DNA of 64,000 nt from Thermoleophilaceae bacterium (GTDB taxonomy: Bacteria > Actinomycetota > Thermoleophilia > Solirubrobacterales > Thermoleophilaceae): NCBI GenBank assembly GCA_030448005.1, contig JAUJNT010000006.1, positions 62,598-126,597 of the forward strand, given 5' to 3'. Each line of letters starts with the position of its first letter. Position 1 is the first letter of the stretch. Under the pieces are notes generated by a model. The model saw only the letters and a program-made list of their open reading frames with translations, ran no database searches and had not been told where the DNA came from. Below are positions 1 to 8,920 of the stretch, in pieces. The position numbers were made by a program, and so were the translations under genes.

Positions 1-2
1 CC

Positions 3-116
3 ATCGAGGGCCGGCCCGCCGGCCGCCTCGCCCAAGCGGTCGTGCCCGACTACGCCGGACACGTCGGGCCGGGGCTCCCGGCGGACTGGCTCGCGCCGCT
101 GCGTGCCACCGCCTGA
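3..116 (+). CDS. C-terminal end of an unidentified protein (truncated by window edge)
   Basis: An open frame enters from the left edge and stops with TGA at 114-116, giving the last 37 residues of a protein ending ...LAPLRATA. Its third-position GC matches neighbouring genes, which supports it as real coding sequence. There is too little sequence to name a family. Confidence 0.45.
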   Translation: MEGRPAGRLAQAVVPDYAGHVGPGLPADWLAPLRATA

Positions 117-197
117 CCAGCGACCTCCGGCTCATCTCCGAGCCGCCACGATCGCGCTTTCCGTCAGGACCGGTGCGTACCGTGCGACACGACGCCC

Positions 198-1544
198 ATG
201 GAAGCCGCCACACCCCTCAGACACCCGCGGGTCTCCGTGATTGGCGATCGCGTGACGATCGACGGCCTGGTCGTGCAGGACGAGACGGCCGCGCGGCTCG
301 TGCGCGAGCGCTCTGAGGCCGGTGCCGACCCCGCCGGCGCCGTGGCCGACGCCATCGAGATCGGCGCGCGGGTGCTCGACCGCGAGCAGGCGGGCGCCAA
401 CGCCGAATTCGTGAGGACGGAGTTCGAGAAGGTGGCCAAGGAGGTCGAGCACGAGTTCACCGATCGCGCGCGAACGGTGTCCGAGGGCTTCGAGAAGAAG
501 GTGGACGAGGTCTTCCATCCGGACGCCGGGCATCTGGCAAGGTCGCTGGAGGAGCTCTTCTCCGACGGCAGCGCGAAGGCCGTCCAGAACCGCGTCAAGG
601 AGATCGTGGCGGAGGCGATGCAGCGCTCTCGCGAGGACCTGCGCAGGCAGTTCTCCTCTACCGACTCGAGCCAGAACCCGCTCGCGGACTTCAAGGTCGG
701 CACCCTCGAGTTGCTCAAGCAGGCCGACGATCGCCAGCACAAGGTCCAGCGCGCGCTGCTCGCTCAGATGAACGAGCTGGAGAAGCAGCTGCAGGGGCTG
801 CGCGACGAGAAGCAGAAGCTCGAGGAGCTCGCCGAGGAGCGCGATCGCGGCACGGCGAAGGGCAGGAGCTACGAGGAGTCGGTGTACGACGCCGTGGACC
901 GCATCGCCGGCGTGCAGGGTGACATCGCGGAAGCCGTCGGGGATGAGGCCGGCGCCGGTGGGAGGAAGGGCGACGTGGTCGTGTCGATCGACGGCTGCGC
1001 GGGCCCCGCCAAGGGGCGGATGGTCTTCGAGGCCAAGGACCGCCGGCTGAGCAAGCCGCGCTTCCTCGAGGAGCTGGACGCCGCCAAGGAGCAGCGCAAC
1101 GCCGATTACGCCGTGCTCGTGGTGCCGAGCGAGGAAGATGTGCCGGCCAAGCTGCACTCGCTGCGCGAGTACTACGGGGACAAGCTGATCGCCGTCTACG
1201 ACGCCGAGGACGGCTCGACGCTCGAACTGGAGTTCGCCTACCGGCTGGCGAGGGCGCGGGTGGCGCTCGCCAGGGAGAGCGGTGATGAGCTCGACGCCGC
1301 CGCGGTGCGGGCCACGGTGGGACGGGCGCTCGACGCGATGGACGAGGTGCGCAAGATCAAGTCACAGCTGACCACCGCCGCGAGCGGGATCGGCAGTGCC
1401 CGCGACCTCCTCGAGGCGATGGCGGCGCGTGTGCGCGCGGAGCTGGGCGAGATCGAAGAGCAGATCGGCCAATCCCCGTGCGCAGAGCAGGCGGCGGGGG
1501 AAAACGCGGCGGAAGCCCTCTTCTCGCAGGGGGAGATCCGCTAG
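198..1544 (+). CDS. coiled-coil protein with PD-(D/E)XK nuclease-like domain
   Basis: A 448-residue soluble protein. Residues about 60-220 are rich in Glu, Lys and Arg with heptad character, predicting a long coiled coil. Residues about 225-330 carry GRKGDVVV followed by MVFEAKDRR, the Asp...ExK layout of a restriction-endonuclease-like core as seen in DUF2130/RmuC-type proteins. A second helical segment closes the protein. No signal peptide or membrane helix is visible. This overall shape resembles RmuC-like proteins that act near DNA, but the exact family is inferred. The ATG at 198 is the first good start after the upstream stop. The kelch gene converges from the other side, 10 bp away. 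Confidence 0.75.
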   Translation: MEAATPLRHPRVSVIGDRVTIDGLVVQDETAARLVRERSEAGADPAGAVADAIEIGARVLDREQAGANAEFVRTEFEKVAKEVEHEFTDRARTVSEGFEKKVDEVFHPDAGHLARSLEELFSDGSAKAVQNRVKEIVAEAMQRSREDLRRQFSSTDSSQNPLADFKVGTLELLKQADDRQHKVQRALLAQMNELEKQLQGLRDEKQKLEELAEERDRGTAKGRSYEESVYDAVDRIAGVQGDIAEAVGDEAGAGGRKGDVVVSIDGCAGPAKGRMVFEAKDRRLSKPRFLEELDAAKEQRNADYAVLVVPSEEDVPAKLHSLREYYGDKLIAVYDAEDGSTLELEFAYRLARARVALARESGDELDAAAVRATVGRALDAMDEVRKIKSQLTTAASGIGSARDLLEAMAARVRAELGEIEEQIGQSPCAEQAAGENAAEALFSQGEIR

Positions 1545-1554
1545 CGCCTCGCCC

Positions 1555-3111
1555 CTAGGGGACTATGCGGAACGACCCGTCGACCACCGCGCCGGCGTTG
1601 CGGCGGCGGTCACGCGGTTCGGCCAGCAGTTGGTAGACCCCCGGGGAGAGCGTCTTTCCGCCGACCCGTCCGGTGAAGTTCAACCGGTTGCGACCGCTCC
1701 TGGAGCGGTGCCTGAAGCTGCCGCGCACCCGGATCGAGCGTGTGCAACGACGGTTCCGGGGGACCTTGGCGCCCCGCGAGGCGACGCAGCGGCGGCCCCG
1801 CAGGCGCCCACCGGTCAACCTCCGCACGGTGAAGGACACGAGCCCCGGCTCGGAGACGCGGTAGGCCACGGGCAGGCCCCGCCGCGCGATGCTTGGCCCC
1901 GACAGGGCCGCTCGCAGGCGCAGGGGACTCACCCTCAGGCCACAGAGCTGTGGACCGGTCCTGTCGGCCCCACCAGGCAGGAACAGCTCGCTGCTCGAGA
2001 TGATCGAGCCGGTTATGGTCGCGCCCCCGGTGACGATCACCTGACCGTCGCGAAACGCGGTGGCGCGGAGCTGACCACGCGGGGTGCGCAGGCTTCGCGC
2101 CGGCCTCCAGCGACCGCTGCTCGCGGAGAAGATCTGAGCGCTCGACAGCGCGCCGCAGTCATTGAGGCCGCCTACGGCGAGGACGTCCCCTGCCGGCAGC
2201 AGCGTGGTGGCATGGAAGGCCCGCGGCTCCTTGAGCCGGCCCGCGCTCGACCAGCTATTGGCGGCCGCGTCGTAGGTCTCCGCACCGGCCTCGAAGCCGG
2301 CGGTGCGCGTTCCGCCTCCCACCACCAGGACGCGACCGTCCGGGAGCGAGGTGGCAGTGTGGTTGTCGCGTGGCACCCTCATCCGCGGCGCCTTGGCCCA
2401 GCTGTTGCTCGCGGGGTCATAGAGCTCCGCGCTCGAAAGGGCGACAGTGGAGCCATCGCCCGTGAGCTGGTGCCCGCCCGTGACCAGCACCTTCCTGTTG
2501 GGGAGGATCGTGGCGGTGTGGTGGTAGCGGGCCTCCCGCATGGCGCCCGCGGGGGACCACGAGTTGGTGGCCGGGCTGTAGATCTCCGCGCCGGCGATGC
2601 CACGGCCGACCGAGTTGAGCCCTCCCGCAACCAGGATCCGCCCGTCGGCGAGCAGCGTCGCCGTATGGTTGGCGCGGGGGGTGGTCATCTCACCCGCTGC
2701 CCGCCAGCTGTTCGACGCGGGGTCATAGAGCTCCGCGCTCGACAGGTACTCGGCGGGCGAGGTGACCGACAGGTTGCCGCCCCCGGCCACCAGGACCTTG
2801 CCTCCATAGAGCGTCACGCCGGCATGGGCCACACGCGCCGTGGAGAGCGAGGCCGCGGCTGAGAAGCGACGCGTCTGGGAGTCGAAGATCTGGCTGGTGG
2901 CCGTGGGACCGCCGGCGCGCAGCCCGCCCGCCACCAGCAGGCGGGTGCCACTGATCAGGTTCGCCGAGTGGAACTCGCGACCGCCCCGGAGGCCGGGCGC
3001 CCCCGACCAACTTCCGAGCGCCATCGACTCGGCCGGTGCGAGAGCCGGCGCCACGAGGGCGGCGAGGAGAGCCACCACGGCCAGCCGAGCGCGAAGCTGC
3101 GACCGAATCAT
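1555..3111 (-). CDS. secreted kelch-repeat beta-propeller protein
   Basis: A 518-residue protein with an N-terminal signal peptide (Arg-rich start, hydrophobic stretch, AxA-like cleavage near residue 27). Residues about 35-360 hold roughly six kelch blades, each with the pattern HTAT-L-DGR-LVAGG...AE-YDP--NSW. Residues about 375-518 form a separate basic domain with paired Cys residues (CVASRG, RRCT) resembling the beta-sandwich tails common on secreted proteins of this lineage. It probably binds a ligand outside the cell; the substrate is unknown. It is divergent from the lipoprotein gene at 3127, with only 15 bp between the two starts, so the promoters must overlap. Confidence 0.85.
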   Translation of the reverse strand: MIRSQLRARLAVVALLAALVAPALAPAESMALGSWSGAPGLRGGREFHSANLISGTRLLVAGGLRAGGPTATSQIFDSQTRRFSAAASLSTARVAHAGVTLYGGKVLVAGGGNLSVTSPAEYLSSAELYDPASNSWRAAGEMTTPRANHTATLLADGRILVAGGLNSVGRGIAGAEIYSPATNSWSPAGAMREARYHHTATILPNRKVLVTGGHQLTGDGSTVALSSAELYDPASNSWAKAPRMRVPRDNHTATSLPDGRVLVVGGGTRTAGFEAGAETYDAAANSWSSAGRLKEPRAFHATTLLPAGDVLAVGGLNDCGALSSAQIFSASSGRWRPARSLRTPRGQLRATAFRDGQVIVTGGATITGSIISSSELFLPGGADRTGPQLCGLRVSPLRLRAALSGPSIARRGLPVAYRVSEPGLVSFTVRRLTGGRLRGRRCVASRGAKVPRNRRCTRSIRVRGSFRHRSRSGRNRLNFTGRVGGKTLSPGVYQLLAEPRDRRRNAGAVVDGSFRIVP

Positions 3112-3126
3112 GGAAACTGCCTTCGC

Positions 3127-3546
3127 ATGAGCAAGCTCACCCTAGTGCCGCTCTTTCTGCTGCTGGGGGCCGCCGCGGCCCTCGCCGGCTGCGGCAAGTC
3201 CGACAGCGAGAGCCCCGGCGACACGGTGACCGCCTACCTGAAGGCCTTCGGCGCGGGAGAGGGGGAGGAGGCCTGTGACAGGCTCACCGAGGAGACCAGG
3301 CGGGTCATAGCCCCGCGGGTCGCGCAGAAGCTCGGCGGAAGGAGCTGTCCGGATGCCGTTCGCGCCCTGCGAGGTCGGCTGACCGCTTCGCAGGCCGATG
3401 CGTTCAAGGAGGCCACCGCGACGCGAGTGAAGGTGAAGGGGGAGACGGCCGAGGTGAGGTTCCGGGCGGGTAAGGCTCGGGGTGTCGCCAAGCTGCGCAA
3501 GGCCGATGACCGATGGAAGATCTCGCTGCTCCCACAAGCCCGGTAG
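3127..3546 (+). CDS. small lipoprotein
   Basis: A 139-residue protein starting MSKLTLVPLFLLLG with the lipobox LAGC at residues about 19-22, so it should be lipid-anchored outside the membrane. The mature part (GDTVTAYLKAFGAGEGEEACDRLTEETRR...) has the compact alpha/beta look of DUF4878/NTF2-like lipoproteins: a helix with Cys, a central linker, then strands ending DDRWKISLL. The ATG at 3127 was chosen over longer in-frame extensions because it begins the signal peptide directly. Function unknown. Confidence 0.8.
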   Translation: MSKLTLVPLFLLLGAAAALAGCGKSDSESPGDTVTAYLKAFGAGEGEEACDRLTEETRRVIAPRVAQKLGGRSCPDAVRALRGRLTASQADAFKEATATRVKVKGETAEVRFRAGKARGVAKLRKADDRWKISLLPQAR

Positions 3547-3566
3547 CGCACCGGCGGTCATGGCCA

Positions 3567-4991
3567 TCACGGCCGCCCCGGTGCCCAAAATGGCCGACTC
3601 GCCGAGGCTCCGAGAGCGCGGGGGCTGTAGGTCAGCCGCCCGATCACGCGGCGCCTGTCCCCGGCCCGGTTCTTCACCGTGAAGGTCAGCTTGGCGGTCG
3701 AGCGGCGCCGCTGCGCCAGCGCCGCGCGAACCCCGGCCGCCGCTCTGGCGGGAACCCTGAGGCGCAACTTCTTCTCGATCCCGGCGGACAGCGAGGTTCG
3801 AATCGGTCGCAGGCCATAGCGCTTGGCAGGGCCCCGGCCGGCCGGAACGGACACGTGGGCCGTGAGAGACACGACGCTGTCGTTCTCTGCCACCACGGGA
3901 GCCACGATGCGCCTGAACCTGGACGCCGCCACGGCGCCGCGGAGCGTGAGCCCCTGCGTGCACCCCGGATTTGGCAGGTTGAAGACCACGAGGCGGTTGC
4001 CGGTGAAGTCGGGAAAGGCGACGCGCGTGCACTCGCTTCCCGGCAAGAACGGTGTCTCCATCCGCCCTTCCTCACCGAAGGTGATGAGGGGGCCACCAAT
4101 CTGCGGGCCGAACAGGCCGCTCCCGCTGTCGGCCGAGGAGACCACCAAGCTGCTCCCGAACGGCGGGATGGTCACCCCAAGCGGCCTCCGCGCGCCCCTC
4201 AGGGGGAGCGTCCGGTAAAGCCTTCCGGTCGATGACAGCTCCATGAGCCGGGTGTCCGTGCTGCTCACGACGAAGAAGTGCCCGCCGGCGGAGGCCACGC
4301 CCACCGGTGCGCTCAGGCCGGCCGGTCTCTCCTCGGTCCAGCTTCGCCCGTCCTCGCTGGTCCACACGGAGTCGGCCGCGGTGTCGCTGACGAGGAGGCG
4401 ACGGCTGATCGGCTCAAAGGCCAATCCCACGGGCAGGGCGGCCGGTAGGCCGGCTCGTGCGATCGGCGTGCCGCTGGGCCGAAACGACACGATCTCGCGT
4501 GCTCCGGCGCTCACCACGGCCAGGTTCCCCGAGAAGTCGAACGCGAGCGCCGTCGGTCGTTTGAGGACGGCTTCGCCGAAGCTTCCCTTGCGCCGGCCGA
4601 GCCGATCGAAGACCACCACCCGGTTCCGGTTGGGCTCGGTGACATAGATCTTGCGGCTGAGGTGGTTGACCGCGACCGCGAACGGTGAATCGAGGCCCTC
4701 GATGGTGCCGTTGTAGCGGAGGGCCGTGCTCCCCGCGGCCCTTGCCCGGGCGTCGGCCGGCACCACCGCTGCGGGGGGGGAGTCCTGCAGCGGAGCGCGC
4801 TCGGCACCGGAAGCGGGGAGAGCGCCCAACAGCGCAGTGGCGATGCCAAGCAGGCTGACGGAGATCCTGGCCCGCGACGGCGAGGCATCGATACGGCGGA
4901 GCGAGGCATCGATACGGCGGAGCGAGGCATCGATACGGCGTAGCGAGGTGCTCTGAGCACCGAACGATCCCGCTGAGCCCACTCTTCGCAT
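3567..4991 (-). CDS. secreted NHL/SMP-30-type beta-propeller protein
   Basis: A 474-residue predicted exported protein. The N-terminus has three heptads of LRRIDAS (from the 21-bp DNA repeat) before a hydrophobic export segment (SVSLLGIATALLGALPASGA, about residues 45-65). Residues about 90-360 contain propeller-type blades such as GLDSPFAVAVNHLSRKIYV and KRPTALAFDFSGNLAVV, typical of NHL or SMP-30 folds. A basic C-terminal beta-sandwich-like domain follows. No usable start codon lies between the heptads and the hydrophobic segment, so translation must begin upstream of them; ATG 4991 or GTG 4982 are the options. Ligand unknown. Confidence 0.75.
   Translation of the reverse strand: MRRVGSAGSFGAQSTSLRRIDASLRRIDASLRRIDASPSRARISVSLLGIATALLGALPASGAERAPLQDSPPAAVVPADARARAAGSTALRYNGTIEGLDSPFAVAVNHLSRKIYVTEPNRNRVVVFDRLGRRKGSFGEAVLKRPTALAFDFSGNLAVVSAGAREIVSFRPSGTPIARAGLPAALPVGLAFEPISRRLLVSDTAADSVWTSEDGRSWTEERPAGLSAPVGVASAGGHFFVVSSTDTRLMELSSTGRLYRTLPLRGARRPLGVTIPPFGSSLVVSSADSGSGLFGPQIGGPLITFGEEGRMETPFLPGSECTRVAFPDFTGNRLVVFNLPNPGCTQGLTLRGAVAASRFRRIVAPVVAENDSVVSLTAHVSVPAGRGPAKRYGLRPIRTSLSAGIEKKLRLRVPARAAAGVRAALAQRRRSTAKLTFTVKNRAGDRRRVIGRLTYSPRALGASASRPFWAPGRP
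4880..4942. repeat. three tandem copies of a 21-bp repeat
   Basis: Units at 4880-4900, 4901-4921 and 4922-4942; the third differs by one base. Each unit contains the palindrome ATCGAT. Read on the minus strand they encode three LRRIDAS heptads in the N-region of the propeller protein, so they could be a coding expansion or a set of regulatory sites. Confidence 0.9.
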
Positions 4992-5093
4992 CGACGTCGA
5001 TTGAGGCTAGCAACGGGCCGCCCGTCCCGCGCTGGCTAGCTCCGGCCGGTCGATGGCGTGCCGGTAGGGGCCATCGGTCAAACGTCCACCCGC

Positions 5094-5122
5094 TTGAAGG
5101 TGACCGGAGGATGCTGTATCAA
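5094..5122 (+). promoter_or_regulatory. candidate sigma-70-type promoter
   Basis: TTGAAG at 5094-5099 and TATCAA at 5117-5122 are separated by 17 bp, about 45 bp upstream of the ATG of the LAXTG protein gene. The spacing fits a vegetative promoter; the assignment is by consensus only. Confidence 0.4.
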
Positions 5123-5166
5123 CATTGCTTCCTTCACAAACGCTGTACGGATCTCGAGGAGAGAAC

Positions 5167-6681
5167 ATGCGGGCAAGACTTCTTGTAGGGGGCCTCACCT
5201 CCTCGATAGCGGCTATCACGGTGCTGTGCCTGCCGGGGCTGTCGATCGGGGGCCCGCTGAGTGACCCGGGCGGAGGGTCCGCTCAGGATCTCACCGTCCA
5301 GCCGAGCACGCCGAGGGCGGCGACGCCGCCGCCCGCAGCCGGCTTCCAGCCCCGGCAGGCGGTACCGGGGAACACGCCCTACGTCCCGCCGCTCCACGGG
5401 GACAATCCCCACGGGCAGGGCACCGTAGGCACCATCGACCTCGCGCCGAGCGCTCAGCGCCCGTTGGCGGGCGATCCGGACGGAGGAGATGCGCCGAACC
5501 AGGAGGAGATCGTGGTCGGTCGTTCCCGCGGCGAGCAGCGCGCCGACGGCACCTACCACGGCCACATCACGGTGCTCGCGCTGTTCGGAAACGAGGTCAT
5601 CGGCGTCGACACCAACCCGGGAGAGACCAGGAACAGCCCGCTTCAGCCGATCCAAGAGGTTCTGGACGCCCTCTGCCAGGGGGGTACCGGACCCGTCTGC
5701 CTGACCGTGCTGCGCGCGGACTCGGCCACCACCGCCACTTCCTCGACCAACTCCTTCGCATTGGCCGACCTGAGGGCGGGCTCGGGGGGAGCGTCGCTGG
5801 CCGCGACCGCGGCCGAGTCGAACGGCAACATCGCGAGCGACGGCACCTGTCAGACCGCTCGTGGCGACTCGCGCGTGGCCGGGCTCACCATCGGCGGCGG
5901 GGCCGGCACCCTGCCCCAGATCGACGCGGTGACCTCGAGCAGCGACTCCCGGGCCTGCCGGGGCCAGGCGCCTACGCAGACCAACACCTCGGACGTGATC
6001 GATCCCGACATCGGGGTGGATCCGATCCTGCCCGCGGGATGCGGCGCCGGCGGACCCAACGGCTCCGGCACGCCCAACACGCCCGGCGGAATCACCCTTC
6101 TGAACGTCCTCCCGCTCGTCTGCAACGCAGATGACACGAACGGCACCCAGGCCAGCGCTCCCTACGGCGTCCGCGAGGCGCTGTCGGTCTTCGCGCTGGT
6201 GGTGCCGGCGACCGACACGGCGCTCGCGAAGATCACCGCGGGGGCCTCGGAGTCGCGCACGATCGCTCCGGCGGCTCCGGCGGCTGTTCCGCCGACTCCG
6301 ACTCCGCCCACTCCGCCTCCCGGTGACGGCGGCGGTGGCGGCGACGACGACGATGGCGGCAACGCAGACGACGGTGGCGGCGACGACGATGGCGGCGATG
6401 CCGGCAACCGCGGTGCCGGCGGCGGCGGGGGTGGCGGCGACGGGGGCGACGGGGACGGCGGCGGAGCGGCCCAGTGCGAGGACGGGATCGACAATGACGG
6501 AGATGGGAAGGTCGACTTCCCGAACGATCCCCAGTGCGAGTCGCGCTCCGATGACTCCGAGGCCAACGCGCTGGCCTTCACGGGCGTCGACCTGCTGACC
6601 ATCTCGCTCGCCGGGGCCCTGATGCTCGCTGCCGGACTCGGGCTGCGCAAGCGGGCCACGGGCGGTCGGGAGCTCGTCTAG
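5167..6681 (+). CDS. cell-wall-anchored protein with LAXTG sorting signal
   Basis: A 504-residue exported protein. The start at 5167 follows a clear GAGGAGA ribosome site 5 nt upstream and opens a signal peptide. Residues about 60-380 form an unrecognised domain with several Cys residues. An extremely Gly/Asp-rich linker follows (about residues 390-435), then a motif CEDGIDNDGDGKVD of the calcium-binding thrombospondin type 3 sort. The C-terminus is LAFTG, a hydrophobic helix, then RKRATGG. LAXTG is the sorting motif of class E sortases, so the protein should be covalently wall-linked. No sortase gene is in the window. The next gene follows 32 bp downstream and may be cotranscribed. Confidence 0.8.
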   Translation: MRARLLVGGLTSSIAAITVLCLPGLSIGGPLSDPGGGSAQDLTVQPSTPRAATPPPAAGFQPRQAVPGNTPYVPPLHGDNPHGQGTVGTIDLAPSAQRPLAGDPDGGDAPNQEEIVVGRSRGEQRADGTYHGHITVLALFGNEVIGVDTNPGETRNSPLQPIQEVLDALCQGGTGPVCLTVLRADSATTATSSTNSFALADLRAGSGGASLAATAAESNGNIASDGTCQTARGDSRVAGLTIGGGAGTLPQIDAVTSSSDSRACRGQAPTQTNTSDVIDPDIGVDPILPAGCGAGGPNGSGTPNTPGGITLLNVLPLVCNADDTNGTQASAPYGVREALSVFALVVPATDTALAKITAGASESRTIAPAAPAAVPPTPTPPTPPPGDGGGGGDDDDGGNADDGGGDDDGGDAGNRGAGGGGGGGDGGDGDGGGAAQCEDGIDNDGDGKVDFPNDPQCESRSDDSEANALAFTGVDLLTISLAGALMLAAGLGLRKRATGGRELV

Positions 6682-6713
6682 CCCCGTTGGTGGACCTCGG
6701 AGGGGAGGGGGCC

Positions 6714-7316
6714 GTGCGACGGCCACCTCCCCCCAGGAGGGGGCTGCGCCTGCTGACCGGGAAGGTCGGGATCGTGGTGATCGCCGCGCTCGTCCTGGCG
6801 GCGATGGCCGGCACCGCGGTGCTCGTACTCGGTGGACGATCCGAGAAGGACCGGGCGGGAAGGAGCTCGCCGGCCGCGGGGGCGCCGGCGGGGACTTTCT
6901 TCAGGGCGAGGGGGCTCGCAGTGGAGGGCATCCGTCCCCCGGGATGGCGGCTTGCAAGCAGCCGGCGAGCGGTGCGGCTCACGAGTCCCGGGCGGGCCGG
7001 GATCGTGGCGGTGTCGGCGGCTCCCCGCTCGGTCAGTGCCAGTGCGCTCATGACCTCCACCCTCGCGGCCCTCGGACGCAGCTACCGCAAGGAGAGGCTG
7101 TCGAAGCGCAGAGGAGCCAAGCTCGGAGGCAGGGCCGGCATCGCTGTCTCCGGATCGGCAACCAACTCGCGCGGAGTACGCCTGGACCTCCTGGTCTCGA
7201 CGGCGAAGGGCCGGCGGCGTACCTACCTGCTCCAGGTTTTCGTGGCACGCGCTCCCGCCGGCCTGCGCCTGCGCCAGGCGCAGGCACTCGTGAACTCACT
7301 CGAGCTCTCGGGCTGA
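6714..7316 (+). CDS. single-pass membrane protein of unknown function
   Basis: A 200-residue protein with a basic proline-rich N-terminus, one membrane helix (VGIVVIAALVLAAMAGTAVLVLG, about residues 18-40) and an extracytoplasmic domain of about 150 residues. The domain begins GLAVEGIRPPGWRLASSRRAVRL and ends in a helix (LRLRQAQALVNSLELSG), reminiscent of PsbP/DUF1795-like lipid-binding folds, though that is inference. GTG 6714 was chosen because a strong GGAGGGGAGG ribosome site lies just upstream; TTG 6687 and GTG 6690 are in-frame alternatives. It may form a unit with the wall-anchored protein upstream. Confidence 0.7.
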   Translation: MRRPPPPRRGLRLLTGKVGIVVIAALVLAAMAGTAVLVLGGRSEKDRAGRSSPAAGAPAGTFFRARGLAVEGIRPPGWRLASSRRAVRLTSPGRAGIVAVSAAPRSVSASALMTSTLAALGRSYRKERLSKRRGAKLGGRAGIAVSGSATNSRGVRLDLLVSTAKGRRRTYLLQVFVARAPAGLRLRQAQALVNSLELSG

Positions 7317-7361
7317 GCCCTCGGAGCGGGTGGCCGCCGGACCCGTTCGAGCAGTCTTAGC

Positions 7362-7796
7362 CTACGGAAGCAGGAGCCGCTCGTTCGAGGCCTCTCGCGG
7401 CGGCCCGACCCTGAGCTCTCCGGGCCTGATCCCGCCCACCCCGGCCCCGTCCGGGTTGGCGCGCACCTCATAGCTGCCCTGGCTCACGGTCTTCTGGATC
7501 GTGGCCGTGTCCTGCGGGTTTATCGGGCCGACCTGCTCACGAACTGAATTTCCCTCGAGCGTCACGGTATGCGCCAGGTCGGTCTGGTTCGAGATCGTGA
7601 TGTAGATGGGCCCGGCGCCGACCTGGGCGGGGGACACCGTGACCCCCCTCGGCTGGATCACGCCGGTCAGCTCGACCGGGACGGGGGTGCGGCGCTCGTT
7701 CTCGAAGTCCTCGCCGCATCCGACTCCTCCGCTCGCCAGGACCACGGCGACCAGAAGCCGGGCCTTCGAGACACGCTTCTGCCCGGAAACAGTCAT
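7362..7796 (-). CDS. cupredoxin-like lipoprotein
   Basis: A 144-residue protein. The N-terminus VSKARLLVAVVLASGGVGC is a lipoprotein signal with Cys near residue 27. The mature part (VTVSPAQVGAGPIYITISNQ, HTVTLEG, then GSYEVRANPD) has the strand pattern of a cupredoxin fold, but no full Cys-His-Met copper ligand set is obvious, so copper binding is doubtful. The ATG at 7796 is picked because it directly precedes the signal peptide. It is transcribed alone, downstream of the YgfZ gene on the same strand, with an 82-bp gap. Confidence 0.7.
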   Translation of the reverse strand: MTVSGQKRVSKARLLVAVVLASGGVGCGEDFENERRTPVPVELTGVIQPRGVTVSPAQVGAGPIYITISNQTDLAHTVTLEGNSVREQVGPINPQDTATIQKTVSQGSYEVRANPDGAGVGGIRPGELRVGPPREASNERLLLP

Positions 7797-7878
7797 CCCT
7801 CGGGCGCTGACCCTATCCGAATGAGTCGCACTCCTAACCGGGGTTGGACGGTTGTACAGGGTGCTGCGTGGGTGCCCG

Positions 7879-8826
7879 CTAGCCGCGCTCGAAGGGCAGG
7901 TCCACCACCCGCGCAGTGGCCTGCCTCCCTGTGGGTGCAGAGACCTTGGAGGGGCCCACCAGCACCTCGTCACCGGGCGAGGCCTCGCGCCTGAGTAGCG
8001 CCAGCGCGATCGGGCCAAAGGCTGGGGACACGCACGTCGAGCCGAGCTTGCCCACCTGCTTGCCCTCGAACTCGATCGGATCGCCCCTCTCGGCCGGCTC
8101 GCTCAGACGTAGCCCGCGCAGGTGGCGATTGGGCTTGCCCTTGTAATGCAGGCGCGCGACGGTTTCCTGCCCGACGTAGCAGCCCTTCGTGAAGCTGACC
8201 GCGCGGTCGTTGAGGCCGGCCTCCTGCGGGATCGTGTTGTCGTCCATGTCGAAGCCGAGCCGCGGGCGTCCCCTTTCGATCCGCACGCATTCCGCCGCCT
8301 CCTCTGAGGCCGGGGAGACCCCGAGCGCGTCGAGGACGCCCGCTGCGGCGCCCGACTCCACCACCAGGTCGACGCCGAGGTCGGAGGTCACCTGGAGGCA
8401 GTGGGGCCGCTCGCTGAAGGCGTGCTCCTGGGCGGGCGGCGGCGACTCCACGGCGGCGCGGGCAGCGGGGCCGATCAGCGACAGCACGTGCCGCTCGCCG
8501 GTGAGGTCCCGGGAGCGCACGTCGCGGCCGAGGCTGTAGGTCTTGAAGGTGTGATGGAGCACCGGGCCTGCCGCGGCCTCCGAGTCCACCTGCAGGCGGT
8601 CCTCGGCGAGTCGCAGCACGCGCATGTCTGCCCGCAGCTTGCCCTTGTGGTTGAGCAGGGCGGCGTAGCACCCGGTGCCGGGCGCGAGCGCCTCGACGTC
8701 GTTGGTGACCTGCCCCTGGAGGAACCCGGCCGCCTCGGATCCCTCGAGGACCAGCACCGCGCGCCCTGCGCGCGTGACCAGGCCGACGCTCTCGGTGAGC
8801 AGTTCGTAGTCGGTGGTGGCGATCAC
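7879..8826 (-). CDS. ygfZ: YgfZ/GcvT-like folate-binding protein
   Basis: A 315-residue cytoplasmic protein related to the aminomethyltransferase GcvT. The YgfZ signature KGCYVGQE sits near residue 215; the family Cys in this motif is needed for its role in repair or maturation of certain iron-sulfur enzymes with folate. Other family features are FLQGQVTNDV near residue 35 and HKGKLRADMRV near residue 60. Length and motif order match YgfZ (about 300-330 residues). It is divergent from the 120-residue gene at 8921. Confidence 0.9.
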   Translation of the reverse strand: MIATTDYELLTESVGLVTRAGRAVLVLEGSEAAGFLQGQVTNDVEALAPGTGCYAALLNHKGKLRADMRVLRLAEDRLQVDSEAAAGPVLHHTFKTYSLGRDVRSRDLTGERHVLSLIGPAARAAVESPPPAQEHAFSERPHCLQVTSDLGVDLVVESGAAAGVLDALGVSPASEEAAECVRIERGRPRLGFDMDDNTIPQEAGLNDRAVSFTKGCYVGQETVARLHYKGKPNRHLRGLRLSEPAERGDPIEFEGKQVGKLGSTCVSPAFGPIALALLRREASPGDEVLVGPSKVSAPTGRQATARVVDLPFERG

Positions 8827-8920
8827 GCGCTCTCGATTCTACGCGGGGCATCGCCCCGGCCCATTCGCTCGACGGAAGCAGGCACCTTGAGACCCGGGCG
8901 GCCTCAATAGACTGGCGTCC

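Noticed and set aside
132..1157. Long antisense open frame over the nuclease-like gene
   Set aside because: It is a low-complexity Leu/Arg/Ala/His reading caused by GC-rich third positions of the plus-strand gene; no family features.
5134..6726. 530-codon antisense frame over the LAXTG protein gene
   Set aside because: Repetitive Arg/Val/Ala composition mirrors the Gly/Asp linker; the plus strand has a signal peptide and sorting motif.
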